A stretch of 64,000 bases of DNA from Mesostigma viride (Eukaryota; Streptophyta; Mesostigmatophyceae; Mesostigmatales; Mesostigmataceae), in NCBI GenBank assembly GCA_009746045.1, contig RPFO01000165.1, positions 312,001 to 376,000 on the forward strand, written 5' to 3'. Below, piece after piece: positions 13,145 to 24,978 of this stretch (the first letter of the stretch is position 1; every line of letters starts with the position of its first letter). The notes beneath the pieces were generated by a model. That model made no database searches, was not told the origin of the DNA, and saw only the letters and a program-made list of their open reading frames with translations. A program made the position numbers and the translations under genes.

Positions 13145-15554
13145 CTCCCTGTCTGGGTCAGCGCAGCAGTCGGAGATCACCACCGTGTCATAATCCTCGT
13201 CCGCCGCCCAGCACAGCGTGGACAGCACGCCACGGCTGGTGCATGCGCCCGCCAATACCTGCGAGGATGGATGCAAAACGTGGGGAAGGGCATGGAAACG
13301 TGGGGGGATCAGTTTGCGCCAGAAAATGGTTCCCAATATGTGGGCCGATACATACCTGATTTGTACAGCTCTCCAACGGGCTTGCTATCATCCTTGCCCA
13401 CCTGCTTGCGTGCACAGGGCGCGGGTACGTCACACCAACCACTGGGTCCCACCCATTTTTATAGAGAAAGTACAGACGTGCTACCGCGTACATTAACTTG
13501 CTCAAGCGCTTATTATACCCTAATGCTCTTTGCCAGCAGCCACAAATAGACACGTGGCCCATCAACATTTTGCTGCAACAAATATAAGAATGTTTCTTAC
13601 AAGCAACCGGCAACTAGCTCGATGCAGCCAATCCAACCATACTCCCTGCAAGCAGTTATAAGGGCGCTACCCACCAGCTTGGTGCAGCCAATCGCGCGCA
13701 GCAGCACGGGCAGCTCTGTGCCATGGTGGGCGCCTGCACGCCGCTTGTCGATGACCATCTCTGCATTACATGTAATGCAAAAGGCCCATTCAAGGTCGCA
13801 CAAGGATATACACAGTTGCTTCCAACCCATGCATATGCACATTGTGTTCTTGTGCGCCATGAAACAAACCTACCTTGCATATGGCTGCCAGGTGCTAGAA
13901 AGAAGCGGCAGGAGGCCAACCACGCAATTGTGTACATGGAACTTTGACCAGATAGGGTGTGCCCACTGTGCGCTTTTGGTTGCCATCACACCACCACCCA
14001 GTATACCTCCCTGCAGTACCTCATCGGCCCCTCCCTGCAGGCTGCCCAGCTTGACTGCCAAACATTCATACAGCAGGGTGCCATGCCGCCCACAGGACCC
14101 GGGTGGGATAATGATCAAGGTGCAAGGTAAAAGAAGCTAGGGTGATACTAACAAAATACGACTGCCTAGGATAAGTGCTGTCTCTTTGAAGATGTTAGCT
14201 AGGCCATATTTGCAAATCTGGATATTGACATGTCTGCTCCCGGTGCGGTAGGGAGGCCGGTACAGAAACTATCACCAACAAGACTAGTAAGGACTGTTCG
14301 AAAACAAACAAATTCAACAGTTGAGCCCTGTTAGGGCCACGCATGTCTTCCAAAACGTTGACGTGTGATAAAAGCTTAATGAGTAAAATGGGTGCCTAGA
14401 CGTCCGACATGCACTCTGCTGGGGTGGTAAACCCTTGCATTGCAAAAAGGGGGCCACGCTGTCACGCCAGGATGTTGCCACCGTTAGAGACGCCACCCAA
14501 CTCACCGTTGGGGCGGGGGGCTAGTTCCGAGATTATCTGGCAGTGGAGTAGTTGTGAGGGGGGAACAAACGGGTTTTACCACCGCAACCAAGGGAAGAGC
14601 GCATGGTCCGCAGAAGCAACGGTTGCGTGAGCAGACGACATGATCGCATGGTTAGTAAATAACACACAAAAGGTAGGTACAAAACTTTAGAAACAACGCA
14701 CGTCGGACATCCATGCCCACACGGGCAGCATTCCCTCAGTCTGGGCTCTGCACGGCAACCACCCTACATACAGCTACAAAGTGCTCATGGAACAATTTGT
14801 CCCTAGCCGTGCTGTACTTTAACTTGGCGTGGAAAGCAGATATACCAGGAGCACCCTTGTCAAATGCATTCCCAGGTCTCTGGTGAGGGAGAGCGATGCA
14901 TGAAAGTGGCAGATAGCAACTGTAAAACAGATAGGTGGACTGTACTCCATAATCACACGTCCATCCGGGTAGAGCATGGAATTTCGCTGGCATGTCACAT
15001 CCACCATTGCTAATTCAATACGAGAATCCTTCTCTTGCACATACAGACCTTTGAGCCAGAGGATCCCAAGATCAGGCCGCTTGACTCCCGTAAGCCTTGA
15101 TACGCTTTGCTTCGGGCAGATATCTCTGGGTGCCTGCAGAGGCAGACCGGTATGATCGTGGCTGTTGGTATATTGAAGAAAATTTAGTCCTTTCCCAGTT
15201 GCACCCTACTAAATAGACCAAAATTCTCTTTCTACCTCATTACCGGGCAAGATGGCAACAAGACTACAGGCCACCAGCTGGCAATAGCGCATTTGCGAAC
15301 GGAACGCACCCCGGTCGGAAAACCGTGCGCGCAAATGCCAATGTAAAGCCTGCCTGACGGGCGCCCTCCGCCACAGCTACGGCATTCTTAGTGAGCCGAG
15401 TTCTGGCATCGCCGGACAGCGACGTCAAAATATCGTCTTGAATGTCCACCATTAGGACACAGACGGACTTTGGATCATGCGGAGGCCAGCTTATGCCTGC
15501 TGCATTTTGTACACTCGTGGTGTTGTTTGCGTGAGATGGACTTAAAAATGCCAT
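13145..15554 (-). CDS. Isochorismatase-superfamily hydrolase, spliced, partial model
   Basis: Minus-strand host gene. Exon 1 runs from the ATG at 15554 to about 15310. It holds the N-terminal strand VCVLMVDIQDDI with the family's conserved Asp, then ARQAGFTLAFARTVFRPG. Later exons are 14054-14007, 13760-13675 (MVIDKRRAGAHHG with the conserved Lys) and 13258-13145 (GACTSRGVLST and VISDCCADPDRE). Introns 14006-13761 and 13674-13259 have GT...AG ends and the phases join correctly. An exon encoding the part after FRPG is probably hidden in 15309-14055, and the C-terminal exon lies left of 13145. The usual nucleophilic Cys position is Gly here, as in the ST-x-x-VLST subgroup, so the substrate is unknown. 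Confidence 0.72.
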
Positions 15555-16062
15555 TTACGGTCACTTCCAACTAAGAGCAGAGGTCGATTTTACGAAGAAT
15601 CCAATGCCGGAGCAATGAACATTCCAACTGTCCCTTTTGTAGAAAAACTTCCCAGCAGCAAAAACTTGGGTCCCGTCCTTTTTGAGTCACTGGCAGCTAC
15701 CTCCTCGATTTCCGCCCAAGTCCCGTGCGTGCGAAGGTGCTCCACTAATAAGTAACCAACATGGAAAGGAGGATGTCGGCCTCGGCCTCGGCTCCTCGCC
15801 TCAGCCGAGCATCCGTGGTCTGTGGACTGATGAGTCACTGGAGTCACTGTCATCAACATACACCCCTCGCATTACACTGTACAGTAGTACTAGTTTGTTA
15901 TTAGGGGTCAATTTATGCCGTATTTGCATTATGAATAACCCTGGATTGTTTGTTGGGAGCCAGTTCGAGTCCCGGGTTCTATATTATTTAATCAAAACCT
16001 TTTGTTTGTTTGTTTGTCCTGCAGCCGTTCAAGGCACATGGGTATGTACTTATTTAATTAAT
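15555..16062. other. Presumed promoter side of the isochorismatase-like gene
   Basis: Lies upstream of the ATG at 15554 on the minus strand. I see no clear TATA box. The right part contains AT-rich and (GTTT)n stretches near 15995-16015. Nothing else is recognised. Confidence 0.4.
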
Positions 16063-16527
16063 AAACAAGTTTTGCGGGCTTCGCCCGCGACATTAGAGCA
16101 TGTACTTTTTGTGGCCGGTCCCCGGCCAGGGAGCCCCGGCTAGGGAGATGCGTGACACCACGTACCGCCGCCAAGGGCCAGGTGGCGCTAGCCTCGCCAA
16201 GGAGCGCGCGCTAGTTGTAGGTTTTCCACCACAAGATTCATGGAGGTTGTCAAAAGGGTGAAGAAAAAAAAACCAAAACTCATGATTCCCATGGTTTCGA
16301 ATCCGCAACCTTGCGATTTCCACGCTGATGATGCAGTGTGCCTTGGCGCGTGAAGTCTACGCAACCAATTTCGGTGGAAGTTAAAGAAACTGTATGTTGC
16401 TACAAAGGGAAAACTTGCGCAACCGCGCAGTGGACGGAGCTCGCGAACTACGTCTTGCGGAGTTCAACTAGCTACAGATTGGCTGCTACCTCTGCACGGG
16501 AGCGCGATGCGCGCGGGGATGAGTGAC
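16063..16527 (-). repeat. Dispersed repeat R2, copy b
   Basis: Second copy of the repeat at 9067-9525 in the same orientation. It has the same minus-strand order of A/B-box-like segment, oligo-T run and terminal hairpin (GCGGGC-GAA-GCCCGC, then AAAACTTGTTT). Flanks differ on both sides, supporting a mobile origin. Confidence 0.55.
16264..16351 (-). ncRNA. tRNA-like pol III promoter segment in R2 copy b
   Basis: On the minus strand CGCGCCAAGG (A-box-like), then GGATTCGAAACC (B-box-like), then an oligo-T run of about nine. It matches the arrangement at 9267-9355. The clover-leaf is degenerate. Confidence 0.35.
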
Positions 16528-18469
16528 CTCGCCAACCCCGCAGACAGCAGGGGAAAATCGCTTACAGGCTCTTACAGGCGGTGGAGCAGAGGAAAATCCA
16601 CGTGTGCGCTTCCTGCGCGTTTGTAACTGGTTCGCCAACAGAAAGTTTGGTCCAACAGCCCAAAAGTTTGCGACGGTTATATCTGGAGCTCGCAAACACA
16701 GGACATCGCACTGATCGCAGAGTTTGGCTCCTGGCGCAATCTGGGCATACGGACCTCTGCCAAATGGCTCATCTGGATGTAACGCACAAAAACCCTCATA
16801 ATATGGACGCCGTGGTTTGACCTTTTCGTGATTGGTCGCAACGAAATTTCGCGCAGCTGATTCGTCAAGCGGACTGTAAGTCGCGCCGCTGAGTGGCTGG
16901 AGCCGAAAGCCGTTCGAAAGAGTGTTAGCTAAAATTGTGCCAAGGCTGCGTTTTACAAGCTTTAGTATATATGTTGATTTCTTTGAGCTTTTGACAGATC
17001 TGTAAAGTTAGGGCCCGAAAAATACAGATGGCTAGGCGTATATGCAGATCTGTTTTTTTATTACAGATCTGTACGTAAACTCCGACGTAATGCCCTTACG
17101 TCTTCGAGACTCGTCCATGCATGCGGGCGGTGCGGCCAGTGGTACAAATACCTGTAAATTAGCTAAAATTAGTCAGCCATGGTTAAGTAAGCTAATGGAA
17201 TTTGAAGGCACGGTAAAACCAGTACTGAAAAGCTATCAGCCCACTTCTCTCGCGTGTAGATTGTTTGCTTTCTCGACATTTTGTTCGGACGCGGAGTGCA
17301 TTATCACGGGAAGCATAGCGATTGGTAGCCAACGATGGCGACGTACGTGAAGCCTCTGCTCTATGACGGGAAGGCATCTGGCGTTGCTGCAGCTGGAATC
17401 AGGCCAGTGCCATGTTCGGCACCGTGCACGCGGAAATAAGGCGCCGTCACGTTAGATAGCACTGCTGAGGACGAGCTGCGCCTGCCTGCCCATATTTACC
17501 GAGTTTGTCTCGCATCGCACTGCATTATTGCTGGCCAGACTTTGCTGTCTTTATGCCCGACAATCTGGTTCACGAACCGTTTTAATTTGCTGCGTGCGTG
17601 GCTCCTGCCCTTCCATGGCAATGTTTGCAATTTCGCACGTTTTCGTTGTGATTGTTGGCACATACTACATAGCCATGCACATGACATACTGCATGAAGGT
17701 CGCAAAGTTAGGTATAGTTTCTGTTTGTAAATCCTGAGTTATTGCTTCACACACGGTTCCTTGAAATGAAGGCCCTGGCCGAAGCTCGTTGCTTGCCAAA
17801 GCCTTCTTGTGTCGAAGAACAGCGGTTCTCAGTGGGCACATGAAAGAGACGTTGCCAGGCATTGTAAGATTTCCAACCACACGCTTGTCCTGTAACCATG
17901 CAATTCATTCCATGTGCGTTATGAATCTGGCAGCTTGTGAGCCTGCAACCATTAATTGCAGTTTGGCACATGTTACAAGAAGTAGGCTCCTTGAATTTAG
18001 GCTGCTTTCTCGCTTATTTTTGTTGATGCTATAGGCAACATTGGACTTAACACTAACTTGAGTCCCACCCGCATCCAACCCCCCAATCATCCATCCACTC
18101 CGTCCCTACCCACCCAATTATACCACCGTCTTCCCGCCCACTCTTGAACTAATCAGCCCAACGCCCCAGCCCAAGACACAGGCAAATGCCCAAGTAGCCA
18201 CCCATGTGCGCGTGCCTAGAGACACTCAACTAGCTAGGCTGCATGTATGTGCCATGGGGGCATAATAGGTGCATGGGCGCAGGTGCACATGCAGGCCCGC
18301 AGGCATGCACACAAGCAGGCAGGCAGGCAGGTTGACAGATGGGTGGGCAGATAGGCGGGTGGCAGACTTGCAGGCGGGCAGGCGGGAGGATGGGCAGAAC
18401 ATTGGGTGGACAGGCGAGTAAGAAGGTCGTTGGGTCCAAGCAACCCGTTTATTGGTGATGGATTGATGT
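16528..18469. other. Unassigned stretch with repeat R3 and a CAGG-rich end
   Basis: No gene recognised. It contains repeat R3 at 16980-17115. From about 18300 it is rich in CAGG-type repeats (GGCAGGCAGGCAGG) grading into the GT array. Confidence 0.45.
16980..17115 (+). repeat. Dispersed repeat R3, copy a (ACAGATCTGT palindromes)
   Basis: About 130 bp almost identical, in inverted orientation, to 41073-41206. A weaker match of about 90 bp continues past 17115. It contains the perfect palindrome ACAGATCTGT twice, plus CAGATCTG. Origin unknown; an end of a DNA transposon is possible. Confidence 0.65.
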
Positions 18470-19242
18470 GTGTGGCGCATGTGTGCAAGTCGGCCTGTGT
18501 TTGTGTGCGTTTGTATGCATGTGCACGTGTGCTCGTGGGTGTGTGCACATGTTTGTGTGCATGTGTTAGCGTGCATGTGCGCACGTGGGTGTGTGCATGT
18601 GTGTGATATTGTGTGCATACATGTGTATGTCACAGTGTGCATGTGTGTGCGTGTGTGCGTGTGTGCGTGTGTGCGTGTGTGCGTGTGTGCGTGTATGCGT
18701 GTGTGCGTGTGTGCGTGTGTGCGTGTGTGCGAGTGTGCGAGTGTGCGTGTGTGCGTGTGTGCGTGTGTGCGTGTGTGCGTGTTTGCGTGTGTGCGTGTGT
18801 GCGTGTGTGCGTGTGTGCGTGTGTGCGTGTGTGCGTGTGTGCGTGTGTGCGTGTGTGCGTGTGTGCGTGTGTGCGTGTGTGCGTGTGTGCGTGTGTGCGT
18901 GTGTGCGTGTGTGCGTGTGTGCATGTGTGCGTGTGTGCATGTGTGTATGTGTGCATGTGTGTATGCGTGCGTGTGTGCATGTGTGTATGTGTGCATGTGT
19001 GTATGCGTGCGTGTGTGCATGTGTGCATGTGTGCATGTGTGCGTGTGTGCATGTGTGTATGTGTGCATGTGTGCGTGTGTGCGTGTGTGCGTGTGTGCGT
19101 GTGTGCGTGTGTGCGTGTGTGTATGTGTGTATGTGTGCGTGTGTGCATGTGTGCATGTGTGCGTGTGTGCATGTGTGTATGTGTGCATGTATGCGTGCGT
19201 GTGTGCATGTGTGTGTGAACATTTATGTGCATGTGTATGTAT
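18470..19242 (+). repeat. (GT)n / GTGTGC microsatellite, about 770 bp
   Basis: Near-continuous alternation of GTGTGC, GTGTGT and GTGCAT words. The GT-rich text resumes at 38333 on the far side of element G2, so G2 inserted into this array. The long Thr-His-Ala and Val-Cys type ORFs over it on both strands are repeat artefacts. Confidence 0.95.
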
Positions 19243-19247
19243 GTGGG
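19243..19247. other. Target-site duplication of G2, left
   Basis: GTGGG directly precedes the LTR start TGTAACG at 19248 and is repeated at 38328-38332 after the far LTR. Five bases is the usual size for Ty3/gypsy integrases. Confidence 0.85.
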
Positions 19248-20026
19248 TGTAACGACTAAAAATGATCATCAGCATCATCCACAGTCCAATATGAAAGATC
19301 TTTTACCTGGGTTGCTTTCTTGAGTTGCAGAACTTCAAGTATCCGAGCAACGTTGAGATGGAAATTCCACAGCACGTGATTTAGGGAATCACAACCCCTT
19401 GTAGACACAAAGACAAGCTCGTGTATAGACGACCTCTGTGGAACTGAAGGACGTCTATAGCCAAGGGGCTCTTATGAATGGACAACAAAGACAAGCTTTA
19501 TTATACCATGATGAATCAAAACCAACGTAGCAACAATGGCGACCCCACGTCCTTGATATCGACGTGCTTGTCGAACTTGCTCCAACCTTAGCCTGAAGAG
19601 AACCAATCAGAACCATGGAATCCTATACAAGATCTTCGTATCCATCCTAGTCACACAAAACAGAACAACACCACACACAGCCTGGCAGAATCTTTCCATG
19701 AGATCCTAAATCTGTCGTGAGCACTGAAGTCCCAAAGGAGCATTTAAGACTCAATAGTACCAACTAACAAACTACAACCCCACGTGGATCAGGCCACGAC
19801 CAATGAGGGCTCCTATCAGTAGTATCAGCCAACAAACTACAACCCTACGTGGATCAGGCCACGACCAATGAGGGTTCCTATCAGTTGGCTGACAAAGTAT
19901 CAGCTCCAAGTACCGTCGTCTTAGAAACCTCATAACTTTCTCAATACTGATCCAAAAGTCCTCGAATAAAAGCCAAACATTCACAAAACAAAGGATGTAA
20001 CAACAAAGTCATTTTTGCTTGTTACA
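19248..20026 (-). repeat. 3' LTR of G2
   Basis: 779 bp, beginning TGTAACGAC and ending TTGTTACA on the plus strand (TGTAAC...GTTACA inverted termini). The partner copy is 37560-38327 plus 35786-35796, also 779 bp in total. It contains an internal tandem duplication of about 58 bp (CACGTGGATCAGGCCACGAC repeated, about 19785-19890). Confidence 0.93.
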
Positions 20027-20038
20027 TATCTCCCCCTC
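20027..20038 (-). other. Polypurine tract of G2
   Basis: The minus strand reads GAGGGGGAGATA directly before the 3' LTR, a textbook plus-strand primer sequence. Confidence 0.8.
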
Positions 20039-20428
20039 AAAACTGGACCTCCCAGGCCGGTCCAATAGCCAACTCTTGAAGGCAGAGGAACATTGAACAG
20101 AAATCCACCATCTCTTGGGAAAAGCAGATGGGTTTTTACATCCCTGGAAACAGGGCCTCCTATCTCATAAACATCTAGTCACAGGTCTCTACAGCAAACA
20201 AGTCACTACCTTATCTACTATAAAGCCAGATAAACACATCTCATCATACAAGGTCTTCCATTCAGCATCCTGGAACCTGGAACTCTGGACTGGAACATCA
20301 GAACTGGACTGGAGCCCCCCCCATCATCCATCCTGGAATCCCCCCCTCACACCACAATCCAAAGCACCTTCCATGCTCTTCCCCCATCCTTCCCCATCCT
20401 CTTCCTGCACAGCTCTGTTCTTCACAGG
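20039..20428. other. G2 3' non-coding region
   Basis: About 390 bp between the third ORF and the polypurine tract. No coding or structural signal recognised. Confidence 0.5.
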
Positions 20429-21572
20429 CTATACCAATCCCCATTCACCCATCCTTGCCCTGGTCCCAAACAAGGGAAACTGCTCCACCATGTGAACCAA
20501 GTCTGGCCAGTTCCTGCTGACCTGCAGCACCATGCACGTCTCTGCAGCCCCTGCTGCCATCTGGGCAACATAACGCAGGCATGTCCCTGGGTAGGAGAGA
20601 AGCACCACAGACTGGCTCTCAGGATCCATCACCCAAGTAGAAGACGTCTTGTGCCTGCTCACCCATGACCTGTACGCCCACCAGAACTGGAGAAAGGTCT
20701 TGACCACTGACCACTTAGCACCTATCAAAGGCACCAACACCCTCAATGGGGTCAGACGAACCTTGAGCTCCATGGTGTACTTAGGCAACCCTGGGCTGCA
20801 GAAAAGGTTGGATGTCTCCAAAGGGAAGCACCCTTGACCGAGCTGGAAGAAGAAGGAGCCAAGTCAAAGTCTCCCTGCTGACTGAAAACTCCAACAACTC
20901 CATGTAGGAGGCCTCACCCATGCTCACTGGCTGGAACTGCATGAAGGCTCCTTTCAAAGCCTCAGGCAAGGTGGTCAACATATCCTGCCCCTCTGCAGGT
21001 CTCATGTCAATCTCAGGTCCTGGAGTCAAGGCAAACATCCTGTGCAACAGGTGGCCCACAAAAGGAGAGCCAATCTCATACAGGCTGGTGTGCAACTGAG
21101 ACAAGACCTCCTCCACATAACCCTCAGGGCTCACTTCCCCCTCCTCCCTGTTAAGGGCAGCCACTGCCTTGGCCAGCGTCTCACAATGCTCACAAGGTCC
21201 CGTGCACTTCCTGTGATCCACATAGGCCACCACATTCTTGACAGGTACCACATGACGAGGAATCTGAATGATGGGAGTGCTGCTGGAGCTGAGAGCTATG
21301 TTAACACCACTCCCCATCTGGGGCTGGGACAAGGACAACCCCTGAAGAAGCTCCTGTAGCTTATCCTGCTTGGAGATCACTGAATGCAAGAGCTTGTTAA
21401 TGGTATCCATCTGCTGACCCCTCCTAAGGTCACGCCTGACAATACTGTCAAACAGGGATTCCACATAACTCATGGGGTTGGGGTCTCTGGATGCATACCC
21501 GTGACCCCTTCCTCCGTGGTGGCGCCCAGGCCCAAGTTGGGGTACGTGAACTCCTCCTCCATCTGGGACCAC
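20429..21572 (-). pseudogene. G2 third ORF (after integrase), unknown function
   Basis: Two overlapping minus-strand frames (21572-20781 and 20821-20429) join smoothly with one frame shift inside the 41-base overlap, giving about 380 residues. The first part is Gly/His-rich, then a heptad-like, probably coiled-coil stretch (DTINKLLHSVISKQDKLQEL). Next come a Cys/His cluster (HRKCTGPCEHCETLAKAV) and a helical C-terminal half (EASYMELLEFSVSRETLTWL; KTFLQFWWAYRSWVS). No signal peptide or membrane anchor is evident, so it does not look like an envelope protein. It occupies the env position, and its C-terminal half resembles the E1 protein at 5157-6156. Confidence 0.55.
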
Positions 21573-21597
21573 ACAGCATGCACGAAGAAACCATTCG

Positions 21598-23336
21598 TTA
21601 GTCCTGAGATATAGGAAGGGGAGCAGTGGTTTTCACCAACTCAGTATACCAAGAAGGAAGAGTGAGCCCCTTCTTTTGGCAATACTCCTGGACCACCTCA
21701 TGGCAGTGAGTCAAGTCAGACAACCACAGCCATGTGGCAGTAGACTCTAACTCTCCTTTCCAGTGCACCTTAAACTGCAGCTGCTTGGTCCTACCCTTTC
21801 CTTTGACTCTGTGAGCCACCAGCTGCTCCACTTCATATATCCTCTCCCCCTCAGTATCCAGCTCAAATGGTAATGGAGCAGAAAGGCGTCCCTGCAAGGT
21901 ATTGCGTTTATACAGTTTGAGCTGGGCCAGGTGAAACACATTAGTCTTAAGCCTCCAGTGGGAAGGCACCTGGACTTGAACTACAGTCCCATAGTGGAAG
22001 GTGTCCAGGACAGGGTAAGGTCCCAACCACAAGGGTTGCAGTTTCCTGCATTGCTCCTTTTCAGGTAGCACACGATTAGCCTCCAAGAGCACCAGGTCAC
22101 CAGGAGCCACAAAGGTGTGTGTAGCCAACATCTGTTGCCAAGCATTGTTTAAATACTTGTCCTGTGCATGCAACATCTGAGCAGCACCATACTGTGAGCT
22201 TCCTGGAAGGATGCTATCAACTGGTGGATAGAGGTTAGGCGTCTTCTGAAGGGGCCTTCAGCATCCCTATCAGGTAACTCCAGGTCAAATGGAGTCAAGG
22301 GGCACTGGCCATGGCAAATGACAAATGGAGACATTTGGTGAGGAGCCAGGGGTGAGTTGTTGATGGCAAACTCTATGAAGGGAAGTTTCTTGTCCCATTC
22401 CTTGTTATCATGGGTACAATAGTGCTTCTGGCATTCCCGTACAATACGGTTCAGCCTCTCCACAGCCCCCGTGCTGGCACACCTGTATGCTACTCCAAAG
22501 GCCAACTTAGTGTCTAGGATGTCAAAGAAGGACTTCCAAAACCCAGACATCCACAAGGGATCCTGGTCAGTGATGATTACACGTGGCATGCCATGCAATC
22601 TGTACACCTCCTTCATGAACAACTCTACACACTGGGCAGCTGTGAGATGGGCATTGCAGGGGATGAGGTGGCACATTCTAGACAGCCTGTCCATCACCAC
22701 CAGTATCCTGTCATTGCCAGCATCAGAAACAGGCAAGCCACAAATGAAGTCCATGGTCACACTGATCCAGGGTCGAAGGGGAATAGGCATGGCCATAGGA
22801 AAGATAGGCACTGCCTGAGTCCTAACCTTATTCCTTTGGCATGAGTCACAGGAAGCCACATAGGCTTTGATATCACGAAACATGCCAGGCCACCAAAACC
22901 TCTCTTGTACTTCATGGAGAAGCTTAGCATACCCAGGATGACACGCAGTCACGTCGTCATGGAAGCAATGCAACACAGTGGGAATGGCCATTTCTGGCAC
23001 ATAGACCTTCCTGGTCACTACATGATCTGCATCCTGGGTGTGGACATACAGGACTCCCTCCCAGTACTCCACAGGCCTGTTACCAAAGCTTCCTTCCTGA
23101 ATGGCCTTAGTGGCCAGGTCCTCAGTTTTAGTGAAGGCCTTAATCACGTCCAGCAGGGCTATACTCATAGGGTTAGGCAGGACTAGCTGTTTGCCAGGTC
23201 CTAAAGGCTGCAGCTGCAGCACCTCACCCTCCTGCAGGTGACTAGTGACTAGATGCTTGGATGACAGAACATCAGCCACAGGTGTACGTGACTTCCCCTT
23301 GATCTCAGCTGCCAATCCTCTAGACTTGGTCAGCAT
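21598..23336 (-). pseudogene. pol: G2 integrase with C-terminal chromodomain
   Basis: Frame 23336-22149 holds an HHCC zinc domain ending in CDSCQRNK (near residue 180). A DDE core follows: MDFICGLP, then ITDQDPLW, then AVERLNRI. In most gypsy integrases the residues before the catalytic Glu read like HPQTDGQTE; here they are YRCASTGAVE, an odd replacement. Near 22160 the frame shifts into 22176-21598. That frame carries the DLVLLEANR/GPYPVLD region and a chromodomain (ERIYEVEQLVAHRV, FKVHWKGELESTATW). Chromodomains direct chromoviral integrases to particular chromatin. The stretch 23337-23535 links RNase H and integrase and appears frame-broken. Confidence 0.85.
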
Positions 23337-23535
23337 CCCTGGCTCCAGTATCCACTTCCTGGGCCGTCCCTTCCCCTCCTAGGATTCTCTGTGCTTGGTT
23401 GTGTTGTGAGAGTGGGCTGGCTACCAGCAGAACCCTCCCTAAGACTGCTCTGCAGTGACTGACCCCCACCCTGGACGCCTGTCGACCCTGGGACAGAGCC
23501 CTGGTCAATGAGCATCTCGTGACTAAAGCTAGCCT

Positions 23536-24978
23536 CTACAGGGGGTGGCTCAGCTTGGAGGTTTGCTGGTTAGCTGCCTGTGCCCTGGTGACAGCACCAC
23601 ACTCTACTACAGAAACCATGGCAGCACAAATATCCAGATCCTCGTGAAATGCTCCCATCAGATCCCTTCTTCTAGAGAGGGCGTCTGGCACCACATTCTG
23701 TGATCCTGGGACATACTGCACAGAGAAAGGATAGAATCCCCCTAGGTACTCCATCCACCCAGCCATCCTCTTACTCATCCTACTCTGTTCTAGCACGTGC
23801 ACCAAGGGCCTGTGGTCAGTCATCAGGGTGATAGACTCTTGCCCTAGCCCATCTGTAGCACTGCTAGCCACAGAAAACTGAGCTCCCTTCAACAGATGCT
23901 CCCACTTGTGACATGCTACCACTAAACCCAGCAACTCCTGCTCGTGTACAGGGTAGTTACGTTCAGCTGAGCTCATGGTTTTAGACATGTACTCCACTGG
24001 CTGTGGTCCATAGCCATGGTCTTGCATCAGCACAGCACCTATGGCGCCTTGAGAGGCATCTGACCTAACCTGATAAGGTAGATCTGGATTGGGACCCACT
24101 AGCACAGGGGTGGATGTGAGCTTCTGCTTCAACAGGTCAAAGGCCTGCTGACACCTATCTGTCCACTCAAACTGAACATCCTTCTTGATTAACTCAAGCA
24201 AGGGGGTGGAGATGGCAGCCATGTCAGGGATAAAACGCCTGTACCACCCCACCATGCCCAGGAAGGACTTGACATCATGTGCAGACTGCAACACAGGCCA
24301 CTCAAGGATGGCAGCAATCTTAGCATTGTCAGGTGTCATACCCAAGGAACTCAACTTGTACCCTAGGAACCCCACTTCATGCCCCCACTCCACCTTAGAC
24401 CTCTTGACAGACAAGTGGTAGTGCTGGATGACCTTCAGGACCTCCTCCACGTTCTCCAGATGCTCCTTGAACGTCTTTGAGTGCACCAGGATGTCGTCCA
24501 TGTAGGCCACCACGCAGGTCCTGAACACGGGTCTTGCAGGGTCACACAGGTGGGCAATGTCTTTGAACCTGGGATTCCTGAGATCAGGGGAGATCTGAGG
24601 CAGAGAGTTCCCTGTCAGATGGCCAAAGATAGCATTCACAAACATCTGCATAGTAGCTGGGCTGTTGGAGGCCCCCATGGGCATCACAGTCCACTGGAAC
24701 TGACCCCAGGGTGTGGAGAATGCAGTTTTTGGAATGTCCTCAGTAGCTATCCTGATCTGCCAGAACGCGTGTCTAAGGTCAAACTTGGTGAAGTAAGATG
24801 ATCCAGCTGTCCTCTCTAGCAGCTCATCAATCCGTGGCAAGGGATACTTGGACTTCACTGTGACCTTGTTCAGGCCTCTCAGATCAATGCACAACCGCCA
24901 TCCACCATCATGCTTGGGGACAAGCAAACACCCAGAGCTGAAAGGACTATTGGCAGGAAGAATGAGTCCAGCTTCCAA
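23536..24978 (-). pseudogene. pol: G2 reverse transcriptase and RNase H
   Basis: 480 codons. RT motifs include WRLCIDLRGLNKVTVKSKYPLPRIDEL cut across its usual blocks, FSTPWGQFQW, and the YMDDIL catalytic box near residue 160. RNase H follows, with the acidic residues in RSDASQG, HEQELLG, TDHRPLV and PDALSRR all present. The N-terminal fingers are in the previous frame (24879-25694), separated by a one-base loss near 24975. This is a typical gypsy arrangement and the catalytic residues look intact, but the frame breaks on both sides should prevent a full polyprotein. Confidence 0.9.

Noticed and set aside
18470-19278. Long ORFs on both strands in the GT array (Thr-His-Ala and Cys-Val-rich proteins up to 350 codons)
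   Set aside because: They are translations of a GTGTGC microsatellite, open in many frames at once.
20429-21572. Envelope gene of a retrovirus-like element
   Set aside because: No signal peptide, transmembrane anchor or cleavage site; the sequence is soluble and helical.
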